The translations under genes and the position numbers were made by a program. A stretch of 64,000 bases of DNA, taken from NCBI RefSeq assembly GCF_002899945.2, contig NZ_PPEG02000009.1:177337-241336 (forward strand), in the 5' to 3' direction. The notes under the pieces were generated by a model. That model ran no database searches, was not told where the DNA came from, and worked only from the letters and a program-made list of their open reading frames with translations. This document shows, in pieces, positions 18,127 through 26,444 of this stretch (positions are counted from its first letter, which is position 1; each line of letters begins with the position of its first letter). Source of the DNA: Chryseobacterium viscerum (GTDB lineage Bacteria > Bacteroidota > Bacteroidia > Flavobacteriales > Weeksellaceae).

Positions 18127-18154
18127 TTACAATAAGCGTAGCCGCTGATTGTAA
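18127..18154 (+). other. Candidate oriT hairpin upstream of the mobilization genes
   Basis: Inverted repeat TTACAATAAGCG / CGCTGATTGTAA around a TAGC loop, perfect except for one A/G pair, in the ~150-base gap between the primase gene and mobC. Origins of transfer of Bacteroidota mobilizable elements usually lie just upstream of the mob genes and carry such a repeat next to the nick site. The nick itself cannot be placed. Confidence 0.45.
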
Positions 18155-18217
18155 AATTGGGATTTTTGATTTCTTCCTATCGTCAGAAATGTTTTGAAAC
18201 ACACTAAAATTAACACA

Positions 18218-18667
18218 ATGGAAAAAGACTTTTTACAAGATTTTATACACCAAGTCGCCAAAGAAAATGAAGCAAAGATTGCTCAGGAAAAGAGAAAAAA
18301 ATATTTCCAGGAACTAGGTCGGAAAGGTGGTTTGAAGACCAAAGAAAATAAAAAACTGGATAAAGTGATTTCTATAAGAATGACCAATTCTGAATATGAA
18401 ACCCTCATTCAAAAACAAAAAAAACATCCACTAAAATTGTCCACCTATATTCGGAATGTTTTATTCGAAAAAGAATTAAAGATCAATGAATTTCAAACCG
18501 ATGAAGTCTTACTTCAATTTGGTAATCATTTCAAAAAAATAACCAATCTTTTAAGAAATCAGGAATGGAATGTTTTTGAAAATAAAAAAGAAATTTTAGA
18601 AAAAATTGAGAATCTGATCGAATTAGTTCATCAATACCTGTACTCAAAAATTCAGAAAAATGAATAA
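18218..18667 (+). CDS. MobC-like relaxosome accessory protein
   Basis: 149 residues from ATG 18218 (MEKDFLQDFIHQV); the reading frame also extends to a TTG at 18194, which I consider unlikely. Features of plasmid mobilization accessory proteins: a basic linker KYFQELGRKGGLKTKENK, a ribbon-helix-helix-like segment (VISIRMTNSEYETLIQKQ, then LSTYIRNVLF), and a helical tail. It should bind oriT and help the relaxase nick. It overlaps the relaxase start by 8 bases (ATGAATAA). Confidence 0.8.
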   Translation: MEKDFLQDFIHQVAKENEAKIAQEKRKKYFQELGRKGGLKTKENKKLDKVISIRMTNSEYETLIQKQKKHPLKLSTYIRNVLFEKELKINEFQTDEVLLQFGNHFKKITNLLRNQEWNVFENKKEILEKIENLIELVHQYLYSKIQKNE

Positions 18668-19814
18668 CTCGGCAACCACAAGAACCATTACAAAAATTGC
18701 TTTGGAATACAATGCAAACGATAAAGGAACAGCAGAAATGGTGGCTTCAGGCTATCTTTTGAGTGACACTGCTGAAGGTCAGTTTAACGAAATGAAAACC
18801 GTAGCTGAAAGAAATACCAAAGTAAATAAATGGGCATTGACGGGCTACATTTCTCAACCGGACGAGATCGGCAGAAAATTGACGGATGAAGAATTCAAAC
18901 AAATTGCGATAGAAGCTCTTGCAAAAGTAGGTTTGACAAACAAAAATCAATACCGACTGGATATTCACAACAGTACAAAACATAAGCATATTCATTTTGT
19001 CGCCAATAGGATTGATATTTCGGGAAAGTGCACTGTGAAAGCACACTATATCGGAAAGAGATTTGGTGAAGCTGTCAGAGAAGTTTGTAAAGAGAAAGGA
19101 TTATTAACCGATGTTGAAATTGGAATTCAGAAAAAAGCAGAAATGCTTAAAAATTTGACCGAAACTTTAAAAGCAGTGGAAGATTTTGATGCTCTTGTTT
19201 TCAAAATGAAAGAAAAAGGTTTTGAAATTCAATTGTCATCCAATGTAAAAGACGGGATTTCGGGAATGCGGATTGTTATGGAAAAGGACAAAAACCATCA
19301 AACCGAAAGAGTTTATAAAGCGGGTTACAAATTGTCTGAAATTTCAAACCGATTGAAAATTTCTGAAATAAAATCTTTGTTTGAGGTGAAAAATGCGGTT
19401 CGGGAAGCCGAAAAATCGACTGAGAATTGGAAAGAGTTCCGAGCCAGTCTGCATCAGAAAGGATTCTCTGTTAAAATTCAATATAAAGAAGAGTTCAAAC
19501 CCAATCAAAAAAATGAAATTCAAGACGTTTGGATAGGTAAAACTGAACAATTGGGAAATAACAAGCAGAAAAACGGATTACTTTTTAATCAATACAAAGG
19601 TTTTTCTCTTTCTGAGATCGATTCCAACTTTCAAGATCTTATAAAATCAATGTCTGGAACCAGCGAAATAAATAGTCTGAACACTCAACCACAATCACCA
19701 TCAAAAGAAAGTGTAGCAGAAATTGCAGGTGAACTTTTAGAAGAACTTTTGAAACCGAATTATGTTGCTCAAAACGATGATGAACTATGGAAAAAGAAAA
19801 GAAAATCAAGATAA
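18660..19814 (+). CDS. Relaxase / mobilization nuclease
   Basis: 384 residues. The metal-binding three-histidine motif is H108, H110, H112 in KHKHIHFVANRID, preceded by YRLDIHNST, the pattern of MOBP-type relaxases of Bacteroidota mobilizable elements. The N-terminal domain (1-~160) is the nuclease; the rest (FDALVFKMKEKGFEIQ, WKEFRASLHQKGFSVK) holds two similar halves typical of these proteins. It nicks oriT and pilots the strand into a helper conjugation channel. Overlaps mobC, and the next gene starts 25 bases later. Confidence 0.87.
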   Translation: MNNSATTRTITKIALEYNANDKGTAEMVASGYLLSDTAEGQFNEMKTVAERNTKVNKWALTGYISQPDEIGRKLTDEEFKQIAIEALAKVGLTNKNQYRLDIHNSTKHKHIHFVANRIDISGKCTVKAHYIGKRFGEAVREVCKEKGLLTDVEIGIQKKAEMLKNLTETLKAVEDFDALVFKMKEKGFEIQLSSNVKDGISGMRIVMEKDKNHQTERVYKAGYKLSEISNRLKISEIKSLFEVKNAVREAEKSTENWKEFRASLHQKGFSVKIQYKEEFKPNQKNEIQDVWIGKTEQLGNNKQKNGLLFNQYKGFSLSEIDSNFQDLIKSMSGTSEINSLNTQPQSPSKESVAEIAGELLEELLKPNYVAQNDDELWKKKRKSR

Positions 19815-19839
19815 ATATCAACTATTCAAAAATAAAAAA

Positions 19840-20475
19840 ATGGAAAATAAAAATCAAAACGAAGAATCTAAAAGTAGTGGAATGGAACTTTTGGAAAACG
19901 TGATAAAATCTAATGACAATAACATTGCCTCAAATTTGGAGAATAACGAATCTAATGCGGAATTGAAAGCGGATATTGAAGATCTGGTATTGGCAATTGG
20001 TCAAATGCAATTAGACTTGGAAGTCGTGAAAGAAATTCCTAATGAGGTATTGGCTTTTTATGAAAAAGAACAACTTTCAAGAAATCAATATTTAAAAGAT
20101 ATTGCTACCATAATAGGAGCCGTTATTTCACAAAAAACCAGCGATTTTTTGGTAAGTTTTCAAAAACTAGCAAAAAGGATGGAGAAATTTACTTGGAGCG
20201 GAATTGGAGTTGCAATTTTCTCAGTTTTGGTGTTGATTATTTCTATCAATTTCGCAACCAATTGGTACAAAGAAAGCATCAAAGCAAAAAGTGAACTGCG
20301 CCAAGATATTTTAAATGATATTGCTTATGAAGGAAAAAAGATCTATAACGAAAATGAGGTGAAAATCTTGTCTGAAAATACTAAAGTAATGCAATTGTGG
20401 ATCAAGAATAATCCTAAGAAAGCAGAAGATTTTTTAAGGTTTAAAGATGGGTTTGAAGCTAAAAACAACAAATAG
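19840..20475 (+). CDS. Membrane-anchored protein of the mobilization operon
   Basis: 211 residues from ATG 19840 (MENKNQNEESKSSGMELL). The frame is open further upstream inside the relaxase gene, but this start leaves 25 bases between genes and fits better. One transmembrane segment near residues 125-148 (IGVAIFSVLVLIISINFATNWY), a helical N-terminal half and a charged C-terminal half. Similar single-span proteins follow relaxases in Bacteroidota elements; function unknown. It ends the left arm of the element. Confidence 0.7.
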   Translation: MENKNQNEESKSSGMELLENVIKSNDNNIASNLENNESNAELKADIEDLVLAIGQMQLDLEVVKEIPNEVLAFYEKEQLSRNQYLKDIATIIGAVISQKTSDFLVSFQKLAKRMEKFTWSGIGVAIFSVLVLIISINFATNWYKESIKAKSELRQDILNDIAYEGKKIYNENEVKILSENTKVMQLWIKNNPKKAEDFLRFKDGFEAKNNK

Positions 20476-20760
20476 CAATCAGTTTGAGTTCTGGTTTTTA
20501 TCGAATTTTTCTTAACCCACTCTATTGAAATGTGGAAAAATCAGCCTCACCAAAACAGCAGATTTTCCCACATTCCAACAGAGGACAACAACAGCCAAGT
20601 TAAAAAAAAGTGTAGTCTTATTCATTTTTCGCAAGTTCAAAGAATTACCTTGTATTATATTACAGTAAGGAATAAAATTTAATACATTATTCAAAGTTAC
20701 TAAATTGTTTTTTTCATTACCTTCGATTCTTGGCAAACATTATAATATGACGTATTTTAT

Positions 20761-20895
20761 ATGAAATATTTATTTTTTCTTTTATTTAGTATTTCGGTAT
20801 ATGTACAAAATATAGTTTCTGGAAATATTTTTTCAGAACAGGGTTATATTTTACAAAGCAGACTAATTTGGTTAGATAGGTTCATTGTCGATTAA
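20761..20895 (+). pseudogene. N-terminal fragment of an exported protein
   Basis: 44 codons starting MKYLFFLLFSISVYVQN, a clear signal peptide ending at VYVQ, followed by GNIFSEQGYILQS and then a stop. It looks like the beginning of a larger secreted or TonB-dependent receptor-type gene cut by recombination; the primase remnant begins at its end. The preceding 285 bases (20476-20760) hold no gene I can support. A genuine short secreted peptide is a less likely alternative. Confidence 0.5.
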
Positions 20896-21323
20896 AAAGG
20901 AAAGACCTTTTTGGAATTGGATTTAAAAATGATTTTGGAGGTTTTGAGGTGAGAAATAAATATTTGAAAATATGTCTTGGAAGGAAAGGTATTACTCTTA
21001 TTGAGAATAAAATCAATAGGACTAAAGAAGTTTCTATTTTTGAAGACTTTTTTGATTATCTGATTTTCAGAAATCTCGAAAAAGAAGATTCAAATTCCGA
21101 CTTTTTGATTTTAAATTCCACGTCAAAGCTCTTCAAAGCTCAAGGAAGGCTAAAGAAGTACGACAAAATTTCACTTTACCTGGACAATGATTCAAATGGA
21201 GAAGTGACAAAGGAAATCATTCAAAAGAAGTATCGAAATGTGGAAGATTGTTCTTTACTATATAAAGATTTCAAAGATTTGAACGAGTGGTTTTGTTTCA
21301 GTACATCCTTTTCTAATATCTAA
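20880..21323 (+). pseudogene. Truncated copy of the Toprim primase (C-terminal half only)
   Basis: The frame 20880-21323 begins VHCRLKRKDLFGIGFKN and matches the primase at 17192-18070 from its IHYRMNDKNYFGIGFKN onward: GGFEVRNKYLKICLGRK vs GGYEIRNKYSKICLGKK, then FEDFFDYLIF, LYLDNDSNGE and LLYKDFKDLNEW. The N-terminal half is missing and there is no proper start (a GTG at 20949 is internal). It is a relic of a second related element or of an internal duplication, at the boundary between transfer genes and cargo. Confidence 0.85.
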
Positions 21324-21541
21324 ATAACGAAACTAACCAAAGTTTTCTTAATTCAACAAGATGTAATTTGGCAGCTTAACTACGTAATATTGAAACAGGC
21401 AAGTTGAGAATTATTTGTTTATTCAAACTGAAAACAATAATAGTTTTATAGTTGCAAAAATAAAAATGAGTTTTAGATTTTAACATAATGGATTATTTAC
21501 TTTTCTTATGTAAAATGTGAACTTAATTTTAATAATTAATT

Positions 21542-21574
21542 ATATTTAAAATATATGAAATATATTTTAAATAT
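21542..21574. repeat. Perfect A/T-only inverted repeat upstream of the toxin operon
   Basis: Two 15-base arms (ATATTTAAAATATAT and its complement) around a GAA loop, about 105 bases before the first large cargo gene. No T-tract follows. The gap 21324-21678 otherwise shows no gene. Confidence 0.6.
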
Positions 21575-21655
21575 GATGATTTTTAATAAATTGTTTGGTA
21601 GCTAATTGTATCGATTGTTAATTTGTTGACAGTCAGTACTGTTTTATTTTTTTGC

Positions 21656-21663
21656 TACATTTG
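21656..21663 (+). promoter_or_regulatory. Putative promoter of the large cargo operon
   Basis: TACATTTG matches TAnnTTTG and lies 15 bases before the ATG at 21679. A TTG occurs at 21626-21628 but is too distant (27 bases), so the -33 part is weak. Confidence 0.5.
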
Positions 21664-21678
21664 CAAAAACTCAAATTG

Positions 21679-24600
21679 ATGACCAAAATATATTCTCTAT
21701 TTATTGCCTTACTCTGCCTTTTTTTTAATAATGTTAAAGCTAATAACGGCTACAAAATAGGTGATTCACTGCAGTTAAATAGAAATACGTTTCATAATAA
21801 TTCAGGATTCGCTTCTGTTTCCAATTTCCCATCCGACCTATTTTCTCTTGCTTTAAAAAATGATCCAGATACTGACAAAGAAATTGGAAAAGCAATCGGA
21901 GCATTTGGAGAGTTAGAAAAAAGTGGGAATTTTACGAATACCATTAATCCTAACGAACTTACAGAATTTCCTATAGGACTTAAAGAGAATGTATCAAATG
22001 TAGAATATGGTATCGTTGTAACAAAAGCCTCCTTTACTCCTGAATATGCTTTAATTAATGTTTATGCGAGGGTCGTAACACCACAAGCTGGCGCAGAAGG
22101 AGGTAAAAGAACGCTGTATTTTGGAGCAGAAGGAGTTAAGCTTTCCTATGGAGGAAAGATTATTGGTGATGCAAAGCTTTCGTTACTTGGAGATGTTAAC
22201 ATTCCTTTTAATCAAAATCAATGGATGCTTACTCTGGAGGGAGGAATGATTAATAAATTCAATGGACAAAGCGTAAATGATAAAACTTACGTGATCATCG
22301 ATTGTGACGGAATAAAAGAACTATCTTTAAAAGGAAACGTTCAGATTTCCCGAAACGTTCTCGTTCCTTTGGATAGTAACGGAAAAATGCTTCCTGAAAT
22401 CGGAAATGATGGATTTACCAACAGGGTACGTGGTGATTTTGCTTTAAAAGCCAGTGATTGGAATGATATTCTAGTCAATGTAAGCATTACACCTTTTGCA
22501 ATCACATCACAAATCAAAAATCAAGATAAAGGTTTTTTCTCTTTCTATGTCAATAATGCAGTTTTGGATTTAAGTGACTTGAGGACAGATTCTAGTGTGT
22601 TATTCCCGCAATATTATGCTACTCACGGATATTTGATAGGAGGGACAGATACTTGGCGTGGTCTTTATGTAGAATCATTATATGTAGGTCTTCCACAGGA
22701 ATTTAAAACAGAAGACCATATTGACAACAGAGTTTCCTTTCAAGCACAAAATCTTCTGATAGACTCTTATGGAGTTTCAGGTAGCTTTTCTGCCAATAAT
22801 TTGTTTCCTTTAGAAAAAGGAATCACGAGTGAGCAAAATTCCTGGAGATATTCTCTTGACCAGATTGGTGTAGATCTAGCAGCTTCAAAGATTGTAGGAG
22901 CAAATTTAAAAGGAAAAGTTCAGCTTCCTGTTCAGAAACAAGATAATGCTAATCCGAATAATAATTTGCCCAATCATCTTGGTTATCAAGGGGTAATTAC
23001 CGAAGAAGAATATATGATTACGGTAGCAACTTTAGATACAATTAGTTTTGATATCTGGAGTGCAAAAGCAACTATTGCTCCCGGTTCCTATTTGGAATTA
23101 AAGGTTAAAAACAGAGAATTCTTACCTAAAGCAGTTCTTACCGGAACTTTGGCAATTGGCGCTAATGGCAAACCTTCTGATAATAGTACAGATCCAAATG
23201 CAAAAAAGGATGCTGATTTTAAAGGAATCCAATTCAGGGAACTTACGCTTCAGACAAAAGCGCCTTACATTACAGCACAATATTTTGGAGTACAGGGAGA
23301 ACAAAAACTGGTAGGCTTCCCTGCAAGTATAAAGAATATTTTTGTAGAAGCAGACAATGGCTACGCTAATCTGGGCTTCGAGATAACTGTAGGGTTACAG
23401 GAAGAAAGGTTCTCTGCAACAGGAGGAATGAAAATCAATGGTTTGATTGTCAATGAAAACAATCGCCAACGTTGGAAGTATGATGGATTCAATCTAACGA
23501 AGTTAGGTCTGAAAAATGTAGATATAGGTGTAGCAATAGTTTCTGGGGAATTCCAGATCATGCGTAATGACCCATTATATGGAGACGGTTTCACTGCACA
23601 TTTGAATGCAAAGTTGAAAGAGTTGAATATTGAAGTGAATGTCAATGCAGCCTATGGATTCAGTACTTTTAGATATTGGGGCTTTGAAGGTTCCGTAGAC
23701 GGATTAAAAATCCAGGCATCCGCATTAACAATTACAGGGTTTACCGGTGGAGCATTTTACAGAATGATCCCGAACAGAGATATGTCATTAGATCCTGCAT
23801 ATAAAGATAAAGCTTTGGTGTTAAAACCTGACAACACAGTTGGTTTAGCACTGAGAGCAGGTATTTATGGATCTGTTGCCAGCAAAAATGCAATTAGTAT
23901 TATGGCTGGTTTTAATATGTCAACCAATCCAAACGGTGGTTTAGCCAATGTTGGATTTATTGGAGAGGCGCTGGTTATGGCCGATTTATCTAAGCTGATT
24001 CCCGGAGATCCTTTAGCGGGAGTTAAAGATAAGTTCAAAGAAATGACGGGCAACAACGAATTTCTTAATGAGCTGAAAGACAATACCCACGTTAATTCTT
24101 TTCTAGATACCCAAGTGGTTGATGAGCAATATCCAGTAACCAAAGATGTTAAAGGTGCTATTTATGCCAAGTTGGCAATGAACTATGACTTCAACAACAG
24201 TGTTTTCCACGCAAGTTTAGACGTTTTTGTTAATATCGCAAATGGAATTATAGCAGGTATAGGACCGAATGGTAGAGCAGGATGGGCAGTCGTACACATT
24301 GCACCAAGTGAATGGTATATGCATATCGGGACACCAACTCAAATGATCGGTCTAAAAGTAGGATTTGGAAGTTTTTCTTTACAGTCAGGAAGTTATTTCA
24401 TGGTTGGAAATCGTATTCCTGGAAGTCCGCCACCGCCACCTGAAGTTGCAGAAATTTTAGGACTTCAAGTGAGTGACATCGATTATATGAGCAGCCTTAA
24501 TGCTTTAGGAGAGGGAAAAGGCTTTGCCTTCGGAACACACCTTAAATTTGATACAGGAGATATGACGGCTCTATTCCTCTATGCAAGATTTCAGGCAGGA

Positions 24601-26382
24601 TTAGGAACGGATATTATGTTGAAGGATTATGGTGATGCAAAATGTTCAAACCGAGGAGGAGACCAGATCGGAATCAATGGATGGTATGCTAACGGACAGG
24701 CTTACGTTTATCTTCAGGGAGAACTCGGGATTAAAATAAAATTATGGTTTATTAAAAAGAAAATTCCAATTATTAAGGCAGGTGTTGCATCATTACTTCA
24801 GACAAAAGGTCCGAATCCTTATTGGGTAAGAGGATATCTGGGTGGATATTATAATTTACTTGGAGGGATGATTAAAGGAAGATTCAGATTCAAAATGGAA
24901 TTTGGAGAAGAATGTATTCTGGAAAACGCTTCCGTTTTAGGCGGAATGAAAATCATTACCGATCTTACTCCTAAGAAAGATGACACCAATGTGGATGTAT
25001 TTGCAATTCCGCAAGCGACATTTGCAATGAGAGTGAATGAACCGATTGTTATTCCTGAAGATGATGGAGACCACACCTATAAGATTGTTGTAGAAAAAAT
25101 GACAATCCTAGACGACCAAGGAAAAGAGATAAAAGGAGTTATAGAATATGCAAACTCTAAAGACGTTGCCAATTTTGTTTCAGATGACATTCTTCCTCCA
25201 AGTAAAACTCTAAAAGCAATAACGCAAGTAAGTTTTATGGAGAAAAAGAACGGGATGTACGAAGTGGTAATGGTAGACGGGCAAAAAGCGATTGAAGTGG
25301 AAGAACGTAGCTTTACCACGGGAACAGCTCCAAATGTGATTCCTTTGTCTAATATTAAATATGCTTATCCTGTTGCCGAACAAGAAAATTATTACACTGC
25401 GGAAAGTAATAAGGGGTATATCAAACTGAAAAGAGGACAAGATTACTTATTTGACGACCCTAACTGGAGTACAAAAACGGTTTTCGCAGCAGATTCTCAA
25501 ACGGAAAGTAACTTCTCTTATGACGGAAATGACAATGTAGTGAACTTCAATGTTCCAACTCTTGATAAGCAGAAAGATTATACGCTGGCTTTAATTGCTA
25601 AAAATAAAAACGGAGTACAGACACAGGGAGGAAATACCACACAGGTTACCACCACAACAACAGGAAATAACGGAGATGATTCGTCTGTAACCACGGAAAC
25701 AGAAACAAAAGTAGCGCAAAACCTTTCCAAAGACGGCGAAATTGACAGACTTTCATTTGTTTTCAGAACAAGTAAATACAATACGATGTCTGATAAATTA
25801 TCTGCACTGAACTTTAATCCGTTATGGGTAAAAGTAGACTCGGAAGTAGTGTTCCTTCAGAATAATATGAATGCCGATGAATATTTTGATGTAACCGAAA
25901 TTACAGGAACAAAATATACAGATAACAAACCGCTCATCAATCTTACAGCTTTGATGGATGATTCTTTTGCGGCTAAGTTCAAAGGCTTGTTCTATGATGC
26001 ATATCCTATTGACCAACTGACATTGAACAGAGCAGAAGACGAAGAAAATTTTGCAGGAATCCCACCTATAAAAGCATTCCCTGTTTTTACAGCTTATATG
26101 CAATATTTAGGAAGTGACAAAGGAAATACATTCCTGAAGCAAACCTTCCCATACAAATACGATTTGTTCAGATTGTACAAATCAGACTGGTATGAATTGG
26201 TTTCTAAATCTGCTTCAAAATATGTAGGTGTGCCGGTAAATGCAAGACCACAGGCAATTAACAACCTACTTCTCTCTACTTATGGTGTTATCCCAACCAT
26301 AAAATATAAAGTAAAAGCAAAATATACTTTGCCTGGAGATAAAGCAGGTTCTGAAAAACAAATAGACTACGAGTTTAAGTAA
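21679..26382 (+). CDS. Very large exported beta-rich protein (first gene of the toxin block)
   Basis: 1567 residues from ATG 21679, beginning MTKIYSLFIALLCLFFNNV, a Sec signal peptide; the TTG start 27 bases upstream is unlikely because it falls in the promoter. The body is long runs of beta strands rich in Gly, with many tandem phrases such as LSYGGKIIGDAKLSLLGDV and PYWVRGYLGGYYNLLGG. The last third has FN3/Ig-like stretches. No T9SS sorting domain, lipobox or catalytic motif is seen. I do not recognise the family. Its place directly ahead of the toxin-like gene suggests a surface partner, perhaps a carrier or translocation component; this is inference. Confidence 0.75.
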   Translation: MTKIYSLFIALLCLFFNNVKANNGYKIGDSLQLNRNTFHNNSGFASVSNFPSDLFSLALKNDPDTDKEIGKAIGAFGELEKSGNFTNTINPNELTEFPIGLKENVSNVEYGIVVTKASFTPEYALINVYARVVTPQAGAEGGKRTLYFGAEGVKLSYGGKIIGDAKLSLLGDVNIPFNQNQWMLTLEGGMINKFNGQSVNDKTYVIIDCDGIKELSLKGNVQISRNVLVPLDSNGKMLPEIGNDGFTNRVRGDFALKASDWNDILVNVSITPFAITSQIKNQDKGFFSFYVNNAVLDLSDLRTDSSVLFPQYYATHGYLIGGTDTWRGLYVESLYVGLPQEFKTEDHIDNRVSFQAQNLLIDSYGVSGSFSANNLFPLEKGITSEQNSWRYSLDQIGVDLAASKIVGANLKGKVQLPVQKQDNANPNNNLPNHLGYQGVITEEEYMITVATLDTISFDIWSAKATIAPGSYLELKVKNREFLPKAVLTGTLAIGANGKPSDNSTDPNAKKDADFKGIQFRELTLQTKAPYITAQYFGVQGEQKLVGFPASIKNIFVEADNGYANLGFEITVGLQEERFSATGGMKINGLIVNENNRQRWKYDGFNLTKLGLKNVDIGVAIVSGEFQIMRNDPLYGDGFTAHLNAKLKELNIEVNVNAAYGFSTFRYWGFEGSVDGLKIQASALTITGFTGGAFYRMIPNRDMSLDPAYKDKALVLKPDNTVGLALRAGIYGSVASKNAISIMAGFNMSTNPNGGLANVGFIGEALVMADLSKLIPGDPLAGVKDKFKEMTGNNEFLNELKDNTHVNSFLDTQVVDEQYPVTKDVKGAIYAKLAMNYDFNNSVFHASLDVFVNIANGIIAGIGPNGRAGWAVVHIAPSEWYMHIGTPTQMIGLKVGFGSFSLQSGSYFMVGNRIPGSPPPPPEVAEILGLQVSDIDYMSSLNALGEGKGFAFGTHLKFDTGDMTALFLYARFQAGLGTDIMLKDYGDAKCSNRGGDQIGINGWYANGQAYVYLQGELGIKIKLWFIKKKIPIIKAGVASLLQTKGPNPYWVRGYLGGYYNLLGGMIKGRFRFKMEFGEECILENASVLGGMKIITDLTPKKDDTNVDVFAIPQATFAMRVNEPIVIPEDDGDHTYKIVVEKMTILDDQGKEIKGVIEYANSKDVANFVSDDILPPSKTLKAITQVSFMEKKNGMYEVVMVDGQKAIEVEERSFTTGTAPNVIPLSNIKYAYPVAEQENYYTAESNKGYIKLKRGQDYLFDDPNWSTKTVFAADSQTESNFSYDGNDNVVNFNVPTLDKQKDYTLALIAKNKNGVQTQGGNTTQVTTTTTGNNGDDSSVTTETETKVAQNLSKDGEIDRLSFVFRTSKYNTMSDKLSALNFNPLWVKVDSEVVFLQNNMNADEYFDVTEITGTKYTDNKPLINLTALMDDSFAAKFKGLFYDAYPIDQLTLNRAEDEENFAGIPPIKAFPVFTAYMQYLGSDKGNTFLKQTFPYKYDLFRLYKSDWYELVSKSASKYVGVPVNARPQAINNLLLSTYGVIPTIKYKVKAKYTLPGDKAGSEKQIDYEFK

Positions 26383-26444
26383 TCTATTAATTTCAAACTA
26401 GAAATCAAAATTTAAAGCTGACAAACACAACAACACAAAACAGA

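Noticed and set aside
20949..21323. Functional short Toprim protein from GTG 20949
   Set aside because: Homology to the primase continues upstream of the GTG without a start, so it is a truncated copy.
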